Shown: piece by piece, positions 8,210 through 15,192 of the stretch | How positions within the stretch are numbered: the stretch's first letter is position 1 | Layout: each line of letters begins with the position of its first letter | Assembly (NCBI GenBank): GCA_017554135.1 | Contig: JAFZIX010000236.1 | Coordinates: forward strand, 1-15,365 | Direction: 5' to 3' | DNA: 15,365 nt | Source: Bacteroidales bacterium | GTDB taxonomy: Bacteria; Bacteroidota; Bacteroidia; Bacteroidales; UBA932 | Position numbers and translations under genes: made by a program | The notes under the pieces: model-generated | Database searches by the model: none | Seen by the model: only the letters and a program-made list of their open reading frames with translations | Told to the model about the DNA's origin: nothing

Positions 8210-10756
8210 TTATTCGGTTTCAGGAGTGGTATCTGCAGTTTCCGTGCCAACTGCTTCTTCCTCAGGCTCCTCATCGTTCTTGGCAACCACCGAAACGGCG
8301 GAGATTGCGTCCCCTTCACGCAGGCTGATAAGCTTCACACCCTGGGTGGCACGGCCGGCCACACGGGTATCGGAAACGGCCATGCGGATGGTGAGTCCGG
8401 AACGGTTGATTATCATGAGGTCGTCGTTCTCGGTAACGTTCTTGATGGCCACCAGACTACCGGTCTTTTCGGTAATGTTGATGGTCTTGACGCCTTTGAC
8501 GCCTCTGGAGGTAAGCCTGTAGTCTTCAGGGTCGGAACGTTTGCCGAATCCATGTTCACTCACGACCATGATGGTCTGCTCGGAAGCATTCTCGCGGTTG
8601 GGATCGTAGGTGAGCACGCCGATGGCTTCGTCGTCCCCTACCAGATTGATACCCTTCACGCCGGATGCGCCGCGGCCCATGTCGCGGACGGTATTCTCGT
8701 TGAAGCGCACGCAGTAGCCGTTGCGGCCGGCAATCATTATCTGCTCGTTGCCGTTGGTGAGCACGGCATCCAGGAGAGCATCACCCTCACGAATGGTAAG
8801 GGCCTTGATACCCTTGTTGCGGCTGCGCTTGTTGGAATAATCCTCCAGACTGGTCTTCTTGATGATACCCTTCTTGGTGACGAGAGTCACAAAGTGGCTC
8901 TGCACGTATTCGGGATCTTCGATCTTGGCGGCATTCAGATAGGTGCGGATGCTGTCGTCCTGCTCAATCGCGAGCAGGTTCTGAACCGCACGGCCCTTGG
9001 ATGCACGCACGCCCTCGGGCAGTTCATATACCTTCATGCGGTAGCACATGCCTTTCTCCGTGAAGAAGAGCATGGTGGAGTGCATATTGGCAACGTAGAT
9101 ATGCTCGATGAAGTCTTCCTCGCGCGTGGCGCCGCCCTTCTTGCCCACGCCGCCGCGGGCCTGGGTGCGGAACTCGGTGAGAGCGGTGCGCTTGATGTAG
9201 CCGAGATGGGAGATGGTGATGACCACGTCTTCGTCGGCATAGAAGTCTTCGGGATTGAACTCGTCCGCGCTCATGGTGATTTCGCTGCGGCGGGCATCGC
9301 CATACTTCGCCTTCATCTCCTGACACTCGTCCTTGACGATCTGGAGTTGGAGGGCATCGCTGCCGAGGATTTCGATGCAGCGGGCGATGAACTTCTCGAG
9401 TTCTTCGTATTCCGCCTGGAGTTTCTCGCGCTCGAGGCCGGTGAGTTGGCGGAGACGCATCTCCACGATTGCCTGGGCCTGGACCTCGGTGAAGCCGAAC
9501 TTGGCCACGAGCCCGTCACGGGCCTCGTCCACACTCTTGGATGCGCGGATGTGCGCAATGATTTCATCGATGATGTCGATGGCCTTGAGCAGGCCTTCGA
9601 GGATATGGGCGCGCTTCTGGGCTTTTTCGAGTTCGAACTTGGTGCGGCGCACCACCACCTCATGACGGAAGTCGACGAAATTCGCAATAATCTCCTTGAG
9701 GGAGAGGGTGCGGGGACGGCCCTTCACCAGGGCGACGTTGTTGATGGCAAAACTAGACTGCAGAGGAGTATACTTGAAGAGAGTGTTCAGCACCACGTTG
9801 GTGTTGGCTCCCTGCTTTACGCGGAAGATGACGCGGACGCCCTCGCGGGAAGTCTCGTCGTTCATATAGGTGATGCCCTCGATCTTCTTGTCTTCCACCA
9901 TGGAAGCGATGCGCTCGAGCATCTCCTTCTTGTTGACCATATAAGGGATCTCGGTGACGACTATGGTCTCCTGGCCGCGGTCGTTCACTTCGATATCGGT
10001 CTTTGCGCGGATGACCACGCGGCCGCGGCCGGTGGTGTATGCGTCCACGATGCCCTGGCGGCCTATGATGATGCCCCCGGTCGGGAAGTCGGGGCCCTTG
10101 ATGTGCTGCATCAGGCCTTCCACGTCGATGTCGGGATTATCGATATAGGCGCAGATGGCATCGCAGCATTCACCGAGGTTGTGGGGCGCCATGTTGGTGG
10201 CCATACCCACGGCGATGCCAGATGATCCGTTCAGCAGCAGCAAAGGCAGTTTGGTGGGGAGCACGGTAGGCTCTTCTATCGAATCGTCGAAGTTGAGCGT
10301 CATATCCACCGTGTTCTTGTCGATATCGGAAATAACGTCTTCCGACATCTTCTCCAGTTTTGCCTCGGTATATCGCATTGCGGCGACGGGATCTCCGTCC
10401 ATGCTGCCGAAGTTACCCTGGCCATAAACCAGCGGGTAACGCTGGTTCCAACTCTGCGCCAGACGCGCCATGGCGTCATAAACGGAGCTATCCCCGTGCG
10501 GATGGAACTTACCCAGCACTTCACCGACGATACGGGCTGATTTCTTGGTCTGGCCGCCATAAGAAAGGCCCAGGCCGTCCATTCCGAAGAGAACCCTGCG
10601 CTGCACCGGTTTCAGACCGTCGCGCACGTCCGGGAGAGCACGCGAAACAATGACGGACATCGAATAGTCGATGTACGCGCTCCGCATCTCATGATCGATC
10701 TCCACAGGCTCAATGTAACCGTGATTCACTTCGTTGATATTTCCCTCACTGTCCAT
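8210..10756 (-). CDS. gyrA: DNA gyrase subunit A
   Basis: Breakage-reunion subunit of the type IIA topoisomerase that introduces negative supercoils; it works as A2B2 with GyrB, which is not in this window. The 848 residues are complete. The winged-helix segment HPHGDSSVYD at 85-94 has Ser90 and Asp94 at the positions of E. coli Ser83 and Asp87, so the usual quinolone-resistance substitutions are absent. The catalytic tyrosine is Y129 in MRYTEAKL. The C-terminal beta-pinwheel has a GyrA box of the form QARGGVG at 532-538, with Val where E. coli has Lys. The chain ends in an acidic tail of about 23 residues (826-848). The gene starts the minus-strand cluster; the ATG lies about 38 nt after a TAAATTTG -7 box. 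Confidence 0.98.
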   Translation of the reverse strand: MDSEGNINEVNHGYIEPVEIDHEMRSAYIDYSMSVIVSRALPDVRDGLKPVQRRVLFGMDGLGLSYGGQTKKSARIVGEVLGKFHPHGDSSVYDAMARLAQSWNQRYPLVYGQGNFGSMDGDPVAAMRYTEAKLEKMSEDVISDIDKNTVDMTLNFDDSIEEPTVLPTKLPLLLLNGSSGIAVGMATNMAPHNLGECCDAICAYIDNPDIDVEGLMQHIKGPDFPTGGIIIGRQGIVDAYTTGRGRVVIRAKTDIEVNDRGQETIVVTEIPYMVNKKEMLERIASMVEDKKIEGITYMNDETSREGVRVIFRVKQGANTNVVLNTLFKYTPLQSSFAINNVALVKGRPRTLSLKEIIANFVDFRHEVVVRRTKFELEKAQKRAHILEGLLKAIDIIDEIIAHIRASKSVDEARDGLVAKFGFTEVQAQAIVEMRLRQLTGLEREKLQAEYEELEKFIARCIEILGSDALQLQIVKDECQEMKAKYGDARRSEITMSADEFNPEDFYADEDVVITISHLGYIKRTALTEFRTQARGGVGKKGGATREEDFIEHIYVANMHSTMLFFTEKGMCYRMKVYELPEGVRASKGRAVQNLLAIEQDDSIRTYLNAAKIEDPEYVQSHFVTLVTKKGIIKKTSLEDYSNKRSRNKGIKALTIREGDALLDAVLTNGNEQIMIAGRNGYCVRFNENTVRDMGRGASGVKGINLVGDDEAIGVLTYDPNRENASEQTIMVVSEHGFGKRSDPEDYRLTSRGVKGVKTINITEKTGSLVAIKNVTENDDLMIINRSGLTIRMAVSDTRVAGRATQGVKLISLREGDAISAVSVVAKNDEEPEEEAVGTETADTTPETE

Positions 10757-10794
10757 ATTATTTCTTTAAAATTTCATGCTTGTTTATAAACACG

Positions 10795-10802
10795 CAAATT
10801 TA
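10795..10802 (-). promoter_or_regulatory. Candidate -7 box (TAAATTTG) of the gyrA promoter
   Basis: The reverse strand reads TAAATTTG, matching the Bacteroidetes TAnnTTTG -7 consensus, 38 nt before the gyrA ATG, which gives a leader of about 30 nt. A second match, TATTTTTG at 10811-10804, lies just upstream on the same strand and could be an alternative. No perfect TTTG -33 box is seen at the usual spacing. Confidence 0.55.
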
Positions 10803-10825
10803 ACAAAAATATTCGATTTAATTGC

Positions 10826-10833
10826 TATTTTTG
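10826..10833 (+). promoter_or_regulatory. Candidate -7 box (TATTTTTG) of the Clp N-domain gene promoter
   Basis: The plus strand reads TATTTTTG, matching TAnnTTTG, 22 nt before the ATG at 10856. The -33 position would fall near 10799-10806, where only a weak TTTA is present; that place overlaps the -7 box of the divergent gyrA promoter. Confidence 0.5.
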
Positions 10834-10855
10834 CAAGCAAATAACAGGCTCCCGA

Positions 10856-11374
10856 ATGAAGATTTCCAAAGAATTTGACGCCATCGTCGGATTTGCCCGC
10901 GAAGAGGCGATGAGAACCGGCAGTTTCAGCATCGAGGCGGACCATCTTTTCCTCGGAATACTGCGCCACGGAAGCAATTCCGCGGTGGAAGCAATGCGTG
11001 TTTCGGGCATCGACACGGCGGACTGCAAACGCGAAATCGACACTCTTATCTTCCACGACATGGGCATACCCTACGGCCGCGAAGATGATGTGCGACTCGG
11101 GCGCGAAGGGAGCAACACCGTGAGTCTTGCCATAGCCGAGGCCATTGCAGATGGAGCGGAGGAAACCGGAGCCATCCACCTGCTCAAAGCCATCTGCAAG
11201 CAGGACAAATCCCACAGCAGCGAATATCTCCGCAGGCGCGGCTTGAACAGCAGCAGTTTCAGCCTCCGCAAGATAGACGGGCAGAAGCAGGAACAGCCTT
11301 CTTTGAGCAGAAAGGAAATCGCCATTCTGCTCTCCACCATCAATCTCAACACGAATAAAACAATTGTCAGCTGA
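10856..11374 (+). CDS. Stand-alone Clp N-terminal (ClpA/ClpC-type) domain protein
   Basis: A 172-residue cytoplasmic protein consisting of the double Clp_N repeat and a short tail. Repeat 1 (about 1-62) has FAREEAMRTGSFSIEADHLFLGILR, the counterpart of the EA...I..EHLLLGLL signature of ClpC. Repeat 2 (about 85-138) has AIAEAIADGAEETGAIHLLKAI. There is no AAA+ module, no Walker motif and no ClpP-binding loop after it: the gene stops at 11374 and the next gene is an exported hydrolase. In ClpA and ClpC this domain binds adaptors and substrates, so an adaptor-like or decoy role is possible, but that is inference. Residues 140-172 show no clear homology. Its stop overlaps the start of the hydrolase gene as TGATG, suggesting coupled translation. 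Confidence 0.88.
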   Translation: MKISKEFDAIVGFAREEAMRTGSFSIEADHLFLGILRHGSNSAVEAMRVSGIDTADCKREIDTLIFHDMGIPYGREDDVRLGREGSNTVSLAIAEAIADGAEETGAIHLLKAICKQDKSHSSEYLRRRGLNSSSFSLRKIDGQKQEQPSLSRKEIAILLSTINLNTNKTIVS

Positions 11375-12327
11375 TGAAACGATACATCCTGATCCTTTTG
11401 CTTGCGCTGACGAGCGTGGCGGCCACGGCACAACAGAATGTCCGCATTAACGTAAGCCCTTCCGGAGAATACCTCTTCGCCCAGAGGGACACCTGCCAGT
11501 TGTTCATGTCCGTATATGATCCCATAGAAGGAAGCGTCACGTCCATCAACGGCAAGCAGAAACCCACCATCCTCTTCATGTTCGGGGGCGGATTCATAAT
11601 GGGAGACCGCAACGACCGTTCATACCTTCCATGGTTCCACCGCTATAACGAAAACGGCTACCGTGTGATCACGATAGATTACCGTCTGGGGCTCAAAGGC
11701 GCCGGGAATATCGGCCTGAAAAGTATAGACGTTGTCTACAATGCCATCCAGATTGGTATAGAGGACCTTTTCTCCGCCACCGCTTTCATAATCGACAATG
11801 CCGAAGCCCTTGGAGTGGACCCCTCCAACATAGTCATCAGCGGCTCTTCTGCCGGAGCCATGATAGTGATGCAGGCGGAGTGGCATCTTTGCAACCGCAG
11901 CGGCCATGCCGGGATGCTGCCCAAAGATTTCCGTTATGCCGGAGTCATGCCTTTCTCCGGGTCCATTTTTTCCCGGGAGGGCAAGATCCGCTACTCCGTG
12001 GAACCGGCCCCTACACTGTTCTTCCACGGCACCAACGACAAGATCGTGAATTACAATAAACTCGTCCTCTTCAAGAACCGCATAGAAGGTGCCAATGCCC
12101 TGGCAAAGACTTTTGAAAAGAACGGGTATAACTATAACATTTACCGTTTCAAAGGCAACCAACACGAGATTGCCGCCGCTTTCCTGCGCACTTTCGAAGA
12201 ACAGATCCGCTTCCTGGAAACCAACGTGATGAAGGGAGAAAAAAGGATCGTGGACGCGACGGTCAACGATCCTTCTATCAAAGTCTGGGGAGTTAATTCC
12301 ACCAGAGATATCTACAAAAACAACTAG
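11374..12327 (+). CDS. Secreted alpha/beta-hydrolase (esterase/lipase-like)
   Basis: A 317-residue protein with a Sec signal peptide (about 1-20, cleavage near ATA-Q). The alpha/beta-hydrolase core shows the elements of the carboxylesterase/BD-FAE group: FMFGGGFIMGDR at 69-78 for the oxyanion hole, IDYRLG near 101-106, the nucleophile elbow GSSAG at 157-161 with Ser159, FHGTNDKIV with Asp222, and GNQHEIA with His264. The catalytic triad is therefore complete. The usual HGGG of the hormone-sensitive-lipase-like group is FGGG here. It probably acts on an ester in the periplasm or outside; the substrate is unknown. It is the second gene of a two-gene plus-strand unit and ends on a CTAG shared with the convergent phosphorylase gene. 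Confidence 0.87.
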   Translation: MKRYILILLLALTSVAATAQQNVRINVSPSGEYLFAQRDTCQLFMSVYDPIEGSVTSINGKQKPTILFMFGGGFIMGDRNDRSYLPWFHRYNENGYRVITIDYRLGLKGAGNIGLKSIDVVYNAIQIGIEDLFSATAFIIDNAEALGVDPSNIVISGSSAGAMIVMQAEWHLCNRSGHAGMLPKDFRYAGVMPFSGSIFSREGKIRYSVEPAPTLFFHGTNDKIVNYNKLVLFKNRIEGANALAKTFEKNGYNYNIYRFKGNQHEIAAAFLRTFEEQIRFLETNVMKGEKRIVDATVNDPSIKVWGVNSTRDIYKNN

Positions 12328-13193
12328 GCTGTAAGTTTGTCCAGCACCAGTTTCACAAGTTCGTTCACGCGAGGCTTGTAGTCGGTGTTGGCATCCTTCA
12401 AATAGCGGTGTGCGATGGCTGCGCAGACGGTGATGGCATCGTGGCCGAGTTTCGCGGCCATTCCGGCAAGGGCCGAACTCTCCATCTCGAAATTGGTGAT
12501 CTTGTAGCCTTTGTACTCGAACTTCTCGAAGTCTTCCAGCATGTTGGGCATTGCAAGACCCTGGCGCACAACGCGTCCCTGGGGCCCGTAGAAGCCGGAT
12601 GCGGAGACCGTCATACCTTTGACGGTGCAATCCTTGAAAAGATCGATCAGGCGCTCCGATGCGCGCACGAAATAAGGATCCGGCAGATGCTTGTCCCAAT
12701 GCACGGCCTTCTTGAAAGCCTCCTCGAAGTCGAGCAGAGCGATTTCATCGCGGCCTTCGTACCAGTTCATCAGGCCGTCGCAGCCTACCGAGATGTGGCT
12801 GAGGATAAACGAGCCGAGAGGAATTTCGGGCTGGATAGCGCCGCAGGTGCCGATACGCACCACGGTAAGGGTCTTGTGTTCCGGCTTGACCTCGCGCGTC
12901 TTGAAATCCACGTTCGCAAGAGCATCGAGTTCAGTCATAACGATGTCGATATTGTCGCAGCCGATACCATGGGAGAGAGCAGTCACGCGCTTGCCGTGAT
13001 AGAGACCCGTTGCAAATGCGAATTCTCGGGACTGGCCCCTGGCCTCGATGCTGTCGAAGAGGGGCTCGAACATCTTCACGCGGTCAGGATCGCCGAAAAC
13101 AATGACAGTATCGGCAAGCTCCTCAGGCTTGATGTGGATGTGGAATGCCGATCCGTCGGCATTGATAATGAGTTCAGATTCAGGTATTCTCAT
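12324..13193 (-). CDS. Nucleoside phosphorylase (uridine phosphorylase-like)
   Basis: A complete 289-residue cytosolic enzyme of the PNP/UDP family, which cleaves nucleosides with phosphate to a base and ribose 1-phosphate. Motifs: GDPDRV at 34-39 and RIGTCG at 113-118 for phosphate binding, GFYGPQGR at 200-207, and FEMESSALAG near 235-244, which supplies the ribose-binding Glu-Met-Glu. Length and the trimer-type motifs fit the uridine phosphorylase-like side of the family, but base preference cannot be read with certainty; purine nucleosides or MTA remain possible. It is the last gene of the prfA cluster, 12 bp after the DUF4293 gene, and its stop lies in the CTAG shared with the convergent hydrolase gene. 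Confidence 0.9.
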   Translation of the reverse strand: MRIPESELIINADGSAFHIHIKPEELADTVIVFGDPDRVKMFEPLFDSIEARGQSREFAFATGLYHGKRVTALSHGIGCDNIDIVMTELDALANVDFKTREVKPEHKTLTVVRIGTCGAIQPEIPLGSFILSHISVGCDGLMNWYEGRDEIALLDFEEAFKKAVHWDKHLPDPYFVRASERLIDLFKDCTVKGMTVSASGFYGPQGRVVRQGLAMPNMLEDFEKFEYKGYKITNFEMESSALAGMAAKLGHDAITVCAAIAHRYLKDANTDYKPRVNELVKLVLDKLTA

Positions 13194-13205
13194 AATTCAG
13201 TGCTA

Positions 13206-13580
13206 TTATTTGCGTTTGGAAGCGCGCAAGCGGGAAGCGCTGCGCACCAGTAGTTCGTCTTTAAGTATGGCCTTCGCTGCCAGGAAATCGAGGATTGCGG
13301 CCACCACGGGGAAAACCGAAGTCATTGTCAGGGATGGCCTGGGATCCGCAGTCAGGTAAGAAACTATCATCCACGCCTGCAGCCCAAGCAGAAGCAGGGC
13401 CGCAAGACCGGAAAGGCGCATCTGCAACACCCGGGATTTAAGCGCCACTATTGCCAGCAACTGGCAGGCCAGGGCCAGGCTGAACAGGATAATGAATCCG
13501 GTTCCGTAAGGCTGGAAATACATCGCGACCAGAAGCCCCGAGGCAATCAGTAAATAAAGAGTCTGTATTCTCTGCCACAT
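13206..13580 (-). CDS. DUF4293 family integral membrane protein
   Basis: A 124-residue protein with four probable membrane helices (about 6-22, 27-46, 57-76 and 88-105) and a basic C-terminal tail. The start MWQRIQTLYLLIA and the tail KDELLVRSASRLR are typical of DUF4293, a small family I know from Bacteroidetes. No function is known. It begins 3 bp after the LytTR gene, and its stop is a tandem TAA TAG. Its constant placement beside a membrane-anchored regulator here could be functional or merely operon packing. Confidence 0.85.
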   Translation of the reverse strand: MWQRIQTLYLLIASGLLVAMYFQPYGTGFIILFSLALACQLLAIVALKSRVLQMRLSGLAALLLLGLQAWMIVSYLTADPRPSLTMTSVFPVVAAILDFLAAKAILKDELLVRSASRLRASKRK

Positions 13581-13583
13581 ATG

Positions 13584-14099
13584 CTATCTTTCATTGAACT
13601 TGGACAGCACCAGTGCCTCGTAGGTCTTGGACACCGGCACATCTCCGATACTGTCTATGCCAAGGTCCACATAGTAGCCATCCTTTTCTTTGTGGAGGAC
13701 CTGCACCTTGGCCATGTTGATAATGTATTTGCGATGGCAGCGCATCAGGTCGCTGCCCTCGAAACTCTCTTCCACCGTCTTCAGGCGGCAGCGCAACATA
13801 TACTGCTTGATGCTGCCGGTGTAATCCTGATACCACACCTTGATGTAGTTGTCGTCCGATTCTATGTAGTAGATATTCTTGAGCCGGACGCTCAATTTCA
13901 TGCCGCCTTCATTGTCGGTAAGGGTGATAACCTTCTCGTCCGGAGACGATATGACGGTATCGGACACCACTCCGCTCATATTCATGAGTCTCACTGTCTT
14001 GATGCTCTTGCGCCACGCCAGCAGCACAATCAGCACAAAGGATACCAGCGCCAGTGAAAGCGCCGCCAGAACCAGCGAGACTATGGCTACGGCTTTCAT
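13584..14099 (-). CDS. Membrane-anchored LytTR-domain DNA-binding regulator
   Basis: A 171-residue protein. Residues 4-29 form one strongly hydrophobic membrane segment followed by WRKS, which suggests a short outside N-terminus or signal anchor with the rest in the cytoplasm. Residues about 55-168 are a LytTR DNA-binding domain: VRLKNIYYIESDDNYIKVWY near 71-90, LRCRLKTVEE near 102-111, and the FxGSDLMRCHRKYIINMAKV segment near 113-132, the most conserved part of LytTR. No receiver domain is present, so it is not a standard response regulator. Target genes are unknown; I see no paired LytTR sites nearby. Its ATG shares one base with the prfA stop (TAATG), so it is probably translated from the same transcript. 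Confidence 0.88.
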   Translation of the reverse strand: MKAVAIVSLVLAALSLALVSFVLIVLLAWRKSIKTVRLMNMSGVVSDTVISSPDEKVITLTDNEGGMKLSVRLKNIYYIESDDNYIKVWYQDYTGSIKQYMLRCRLKTVEESFEGSDLMRCHRKYIINMAKVQVLHKEKDGYYVDLGIDSIGDVPVSKTYEALVLSKFNER

Positions 14100-15187
14100 T
14101 ATTCCCCGGCTTCCTTGAGGCGTTCAGCGTTTTCAGCAACCTGCAACTGGTCTATGCACTCCCGGATATCACCGTCCATGAAGGCGGGAAGGTTGTACAT
14201 GGTCCAGTTGATACGATGGTCCGTAACGCGGGACTGAGGATAGTTGTAGGTGCGTATCTTGGCGGAACGGTCTCCCGTGGAAACCATGGTCTTGCGTTTT
14301 GCAGCGATGCCGTCCAGATACTTCTGATGCTCCATATTGTAGAGTCGCGTGCGAAGTTCCTCCATGGCGCGCCCGGCGTTCTTGATCTGCGAACGCTCTT
14401 CCTGGCACTGCACCACTATTCCCGAAGGGATATGGGTGAGGCGGACTGCGGAATAGGTGGTGTTCACCCCCTGGCCGCCGGGGCCGGATGCGCAGAAAAG
14501 GTCCTTGCGGATGTCCGCAGGGTTGATCTCGATATCGAACTCACCTGCCTCGGGGAAGACCGCCACAGATGCCGCGGAAGTCTGGATGCGGCCCTGGGTT
14601 TCGGTCTGGGGCACGCGCTGGACGCGGTGCACACCGGATTCATACTTCATGATGCCATAGACTCCGTCGCCGCCGGAAAGTTTGAAAACCACCTGCTTGA
14701 AGCCGCCGGATGTGCCGGGAGCCTGGTCGGTAATCTCCAACTTCCAGCCCATGCTCTCGGCAAAATGCTGATACATGCGGAAGAGGTCGCCCGCGAAGAT
14801 GGCGGCTTCGTCGCCGCCGGTGCCGCCGCGGATTTCCACAAGGGCATTCTTGCTATCGTCAGGATCCGCAGGAATCAGGAGCAGTTTGATGTTCTGCTCT
14901 ATGTCCGGAATCTGCGCTTCGATTTCGTTTATCTCATCTCTGGCCATCTCCTTCAGTTCCGGATCGCTTTCATTCATGAAAATATCCTTTGCAGAGGCCA
15001 GGTTGTCCAGTTTCTTCTTGTAGTCGAGTCCGGCTTTGATGATGGGCTCGAGTTCCTTGTAATCCTTGTTGAGTTGCACGTACTTCTTCATATCCGACAT
15101 CACGTCGGGGCTGGACAACTGCTCCTGCAACGAAGCGAATTTGTCCTGCAACGAAAGTACTTTCTCCAGCAATTTACTGTCTGCCAT
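14099..15187 (-). CDS. prfA: Peptide chain release factor 1 (RF1)
   Basis: Recognises UAA and UAG in the ribosomal A site and triggers release of the finished protein. With the ATG at 15187 the product has 362 residues, close to E. coli RF1 (360). A TTG at 15220 would add 11 residues but lies inside the upstream gene and is not needed. The stop-codon tripeptide is PQT at 193-195 (RVPQTETQGR), the PxT form of RF1; RF2 has SPF. The GGQ motif at 237-239 (SGPGGQGVN) is the peptidyl-tRNA hydrolysis site, with the VNTTYSAVR context that I associate with Bacteroidota. An AGGAG lies 10 nt before the ATG. The gene starts 5 bp after the upstream gene and overlaps the LytTR gene by one base. Confidence 0.97.
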   Translation of the reverse strand: MADSKLLEKVLSLQDKFASLQEQLSSPDVMSDMKKYVQLNKDYKELEPIIKAGLDYKKKLDNLASAKDIFMNESDPELKEMARDEINEIEAQIPDIEQNIKLLLIPADPDDSKNALVEIRGGTGGDEAAIFAGDLFRMYQHFAESMGWKLEITDQAPGTSGGFKQVVFKLSGGDGVYGIMKYESGVHRVQRVPQTETQGRIQTSAASVAVFPEAGEFDIEINPADIRKDLFCASGPGGQGVNTTYSAVRLTHIPSGIVVQCQEERSQIKNAGRAMEELRTRLYNMEHQKYLDGIAAKRKTMVSTGDRSAKIRTYNYPQSRVTDHRINWTMYNLPAFMDGDIRECIDQLQVAENAERLKEAGE

Positions 15188-15192
15188 AAAAA

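Larger units (their letters stand above)
10757..10855. promoter_or_regulatory. Divergent intergenic promoter region between gyrA and the Clp N-domain gene
   Basis: This 99-bp, A/T-rich gap is the longest non-coding stretch in the window and separates two head-to-head genes. It carries -7-like elements on both strands (listed separately). No hairpin terminator or further reading frame is evident. Confidence 0.75.

Noticed and set aside
8552..10225. Plus-strand open frame (557 codons) opposite gyrA
   Set aside because: It is antisense to the conserved core of gyrA, and its translation is a monotonous His/Asp/Gly/Ala/Leu-rich chain typical of shadow frames.
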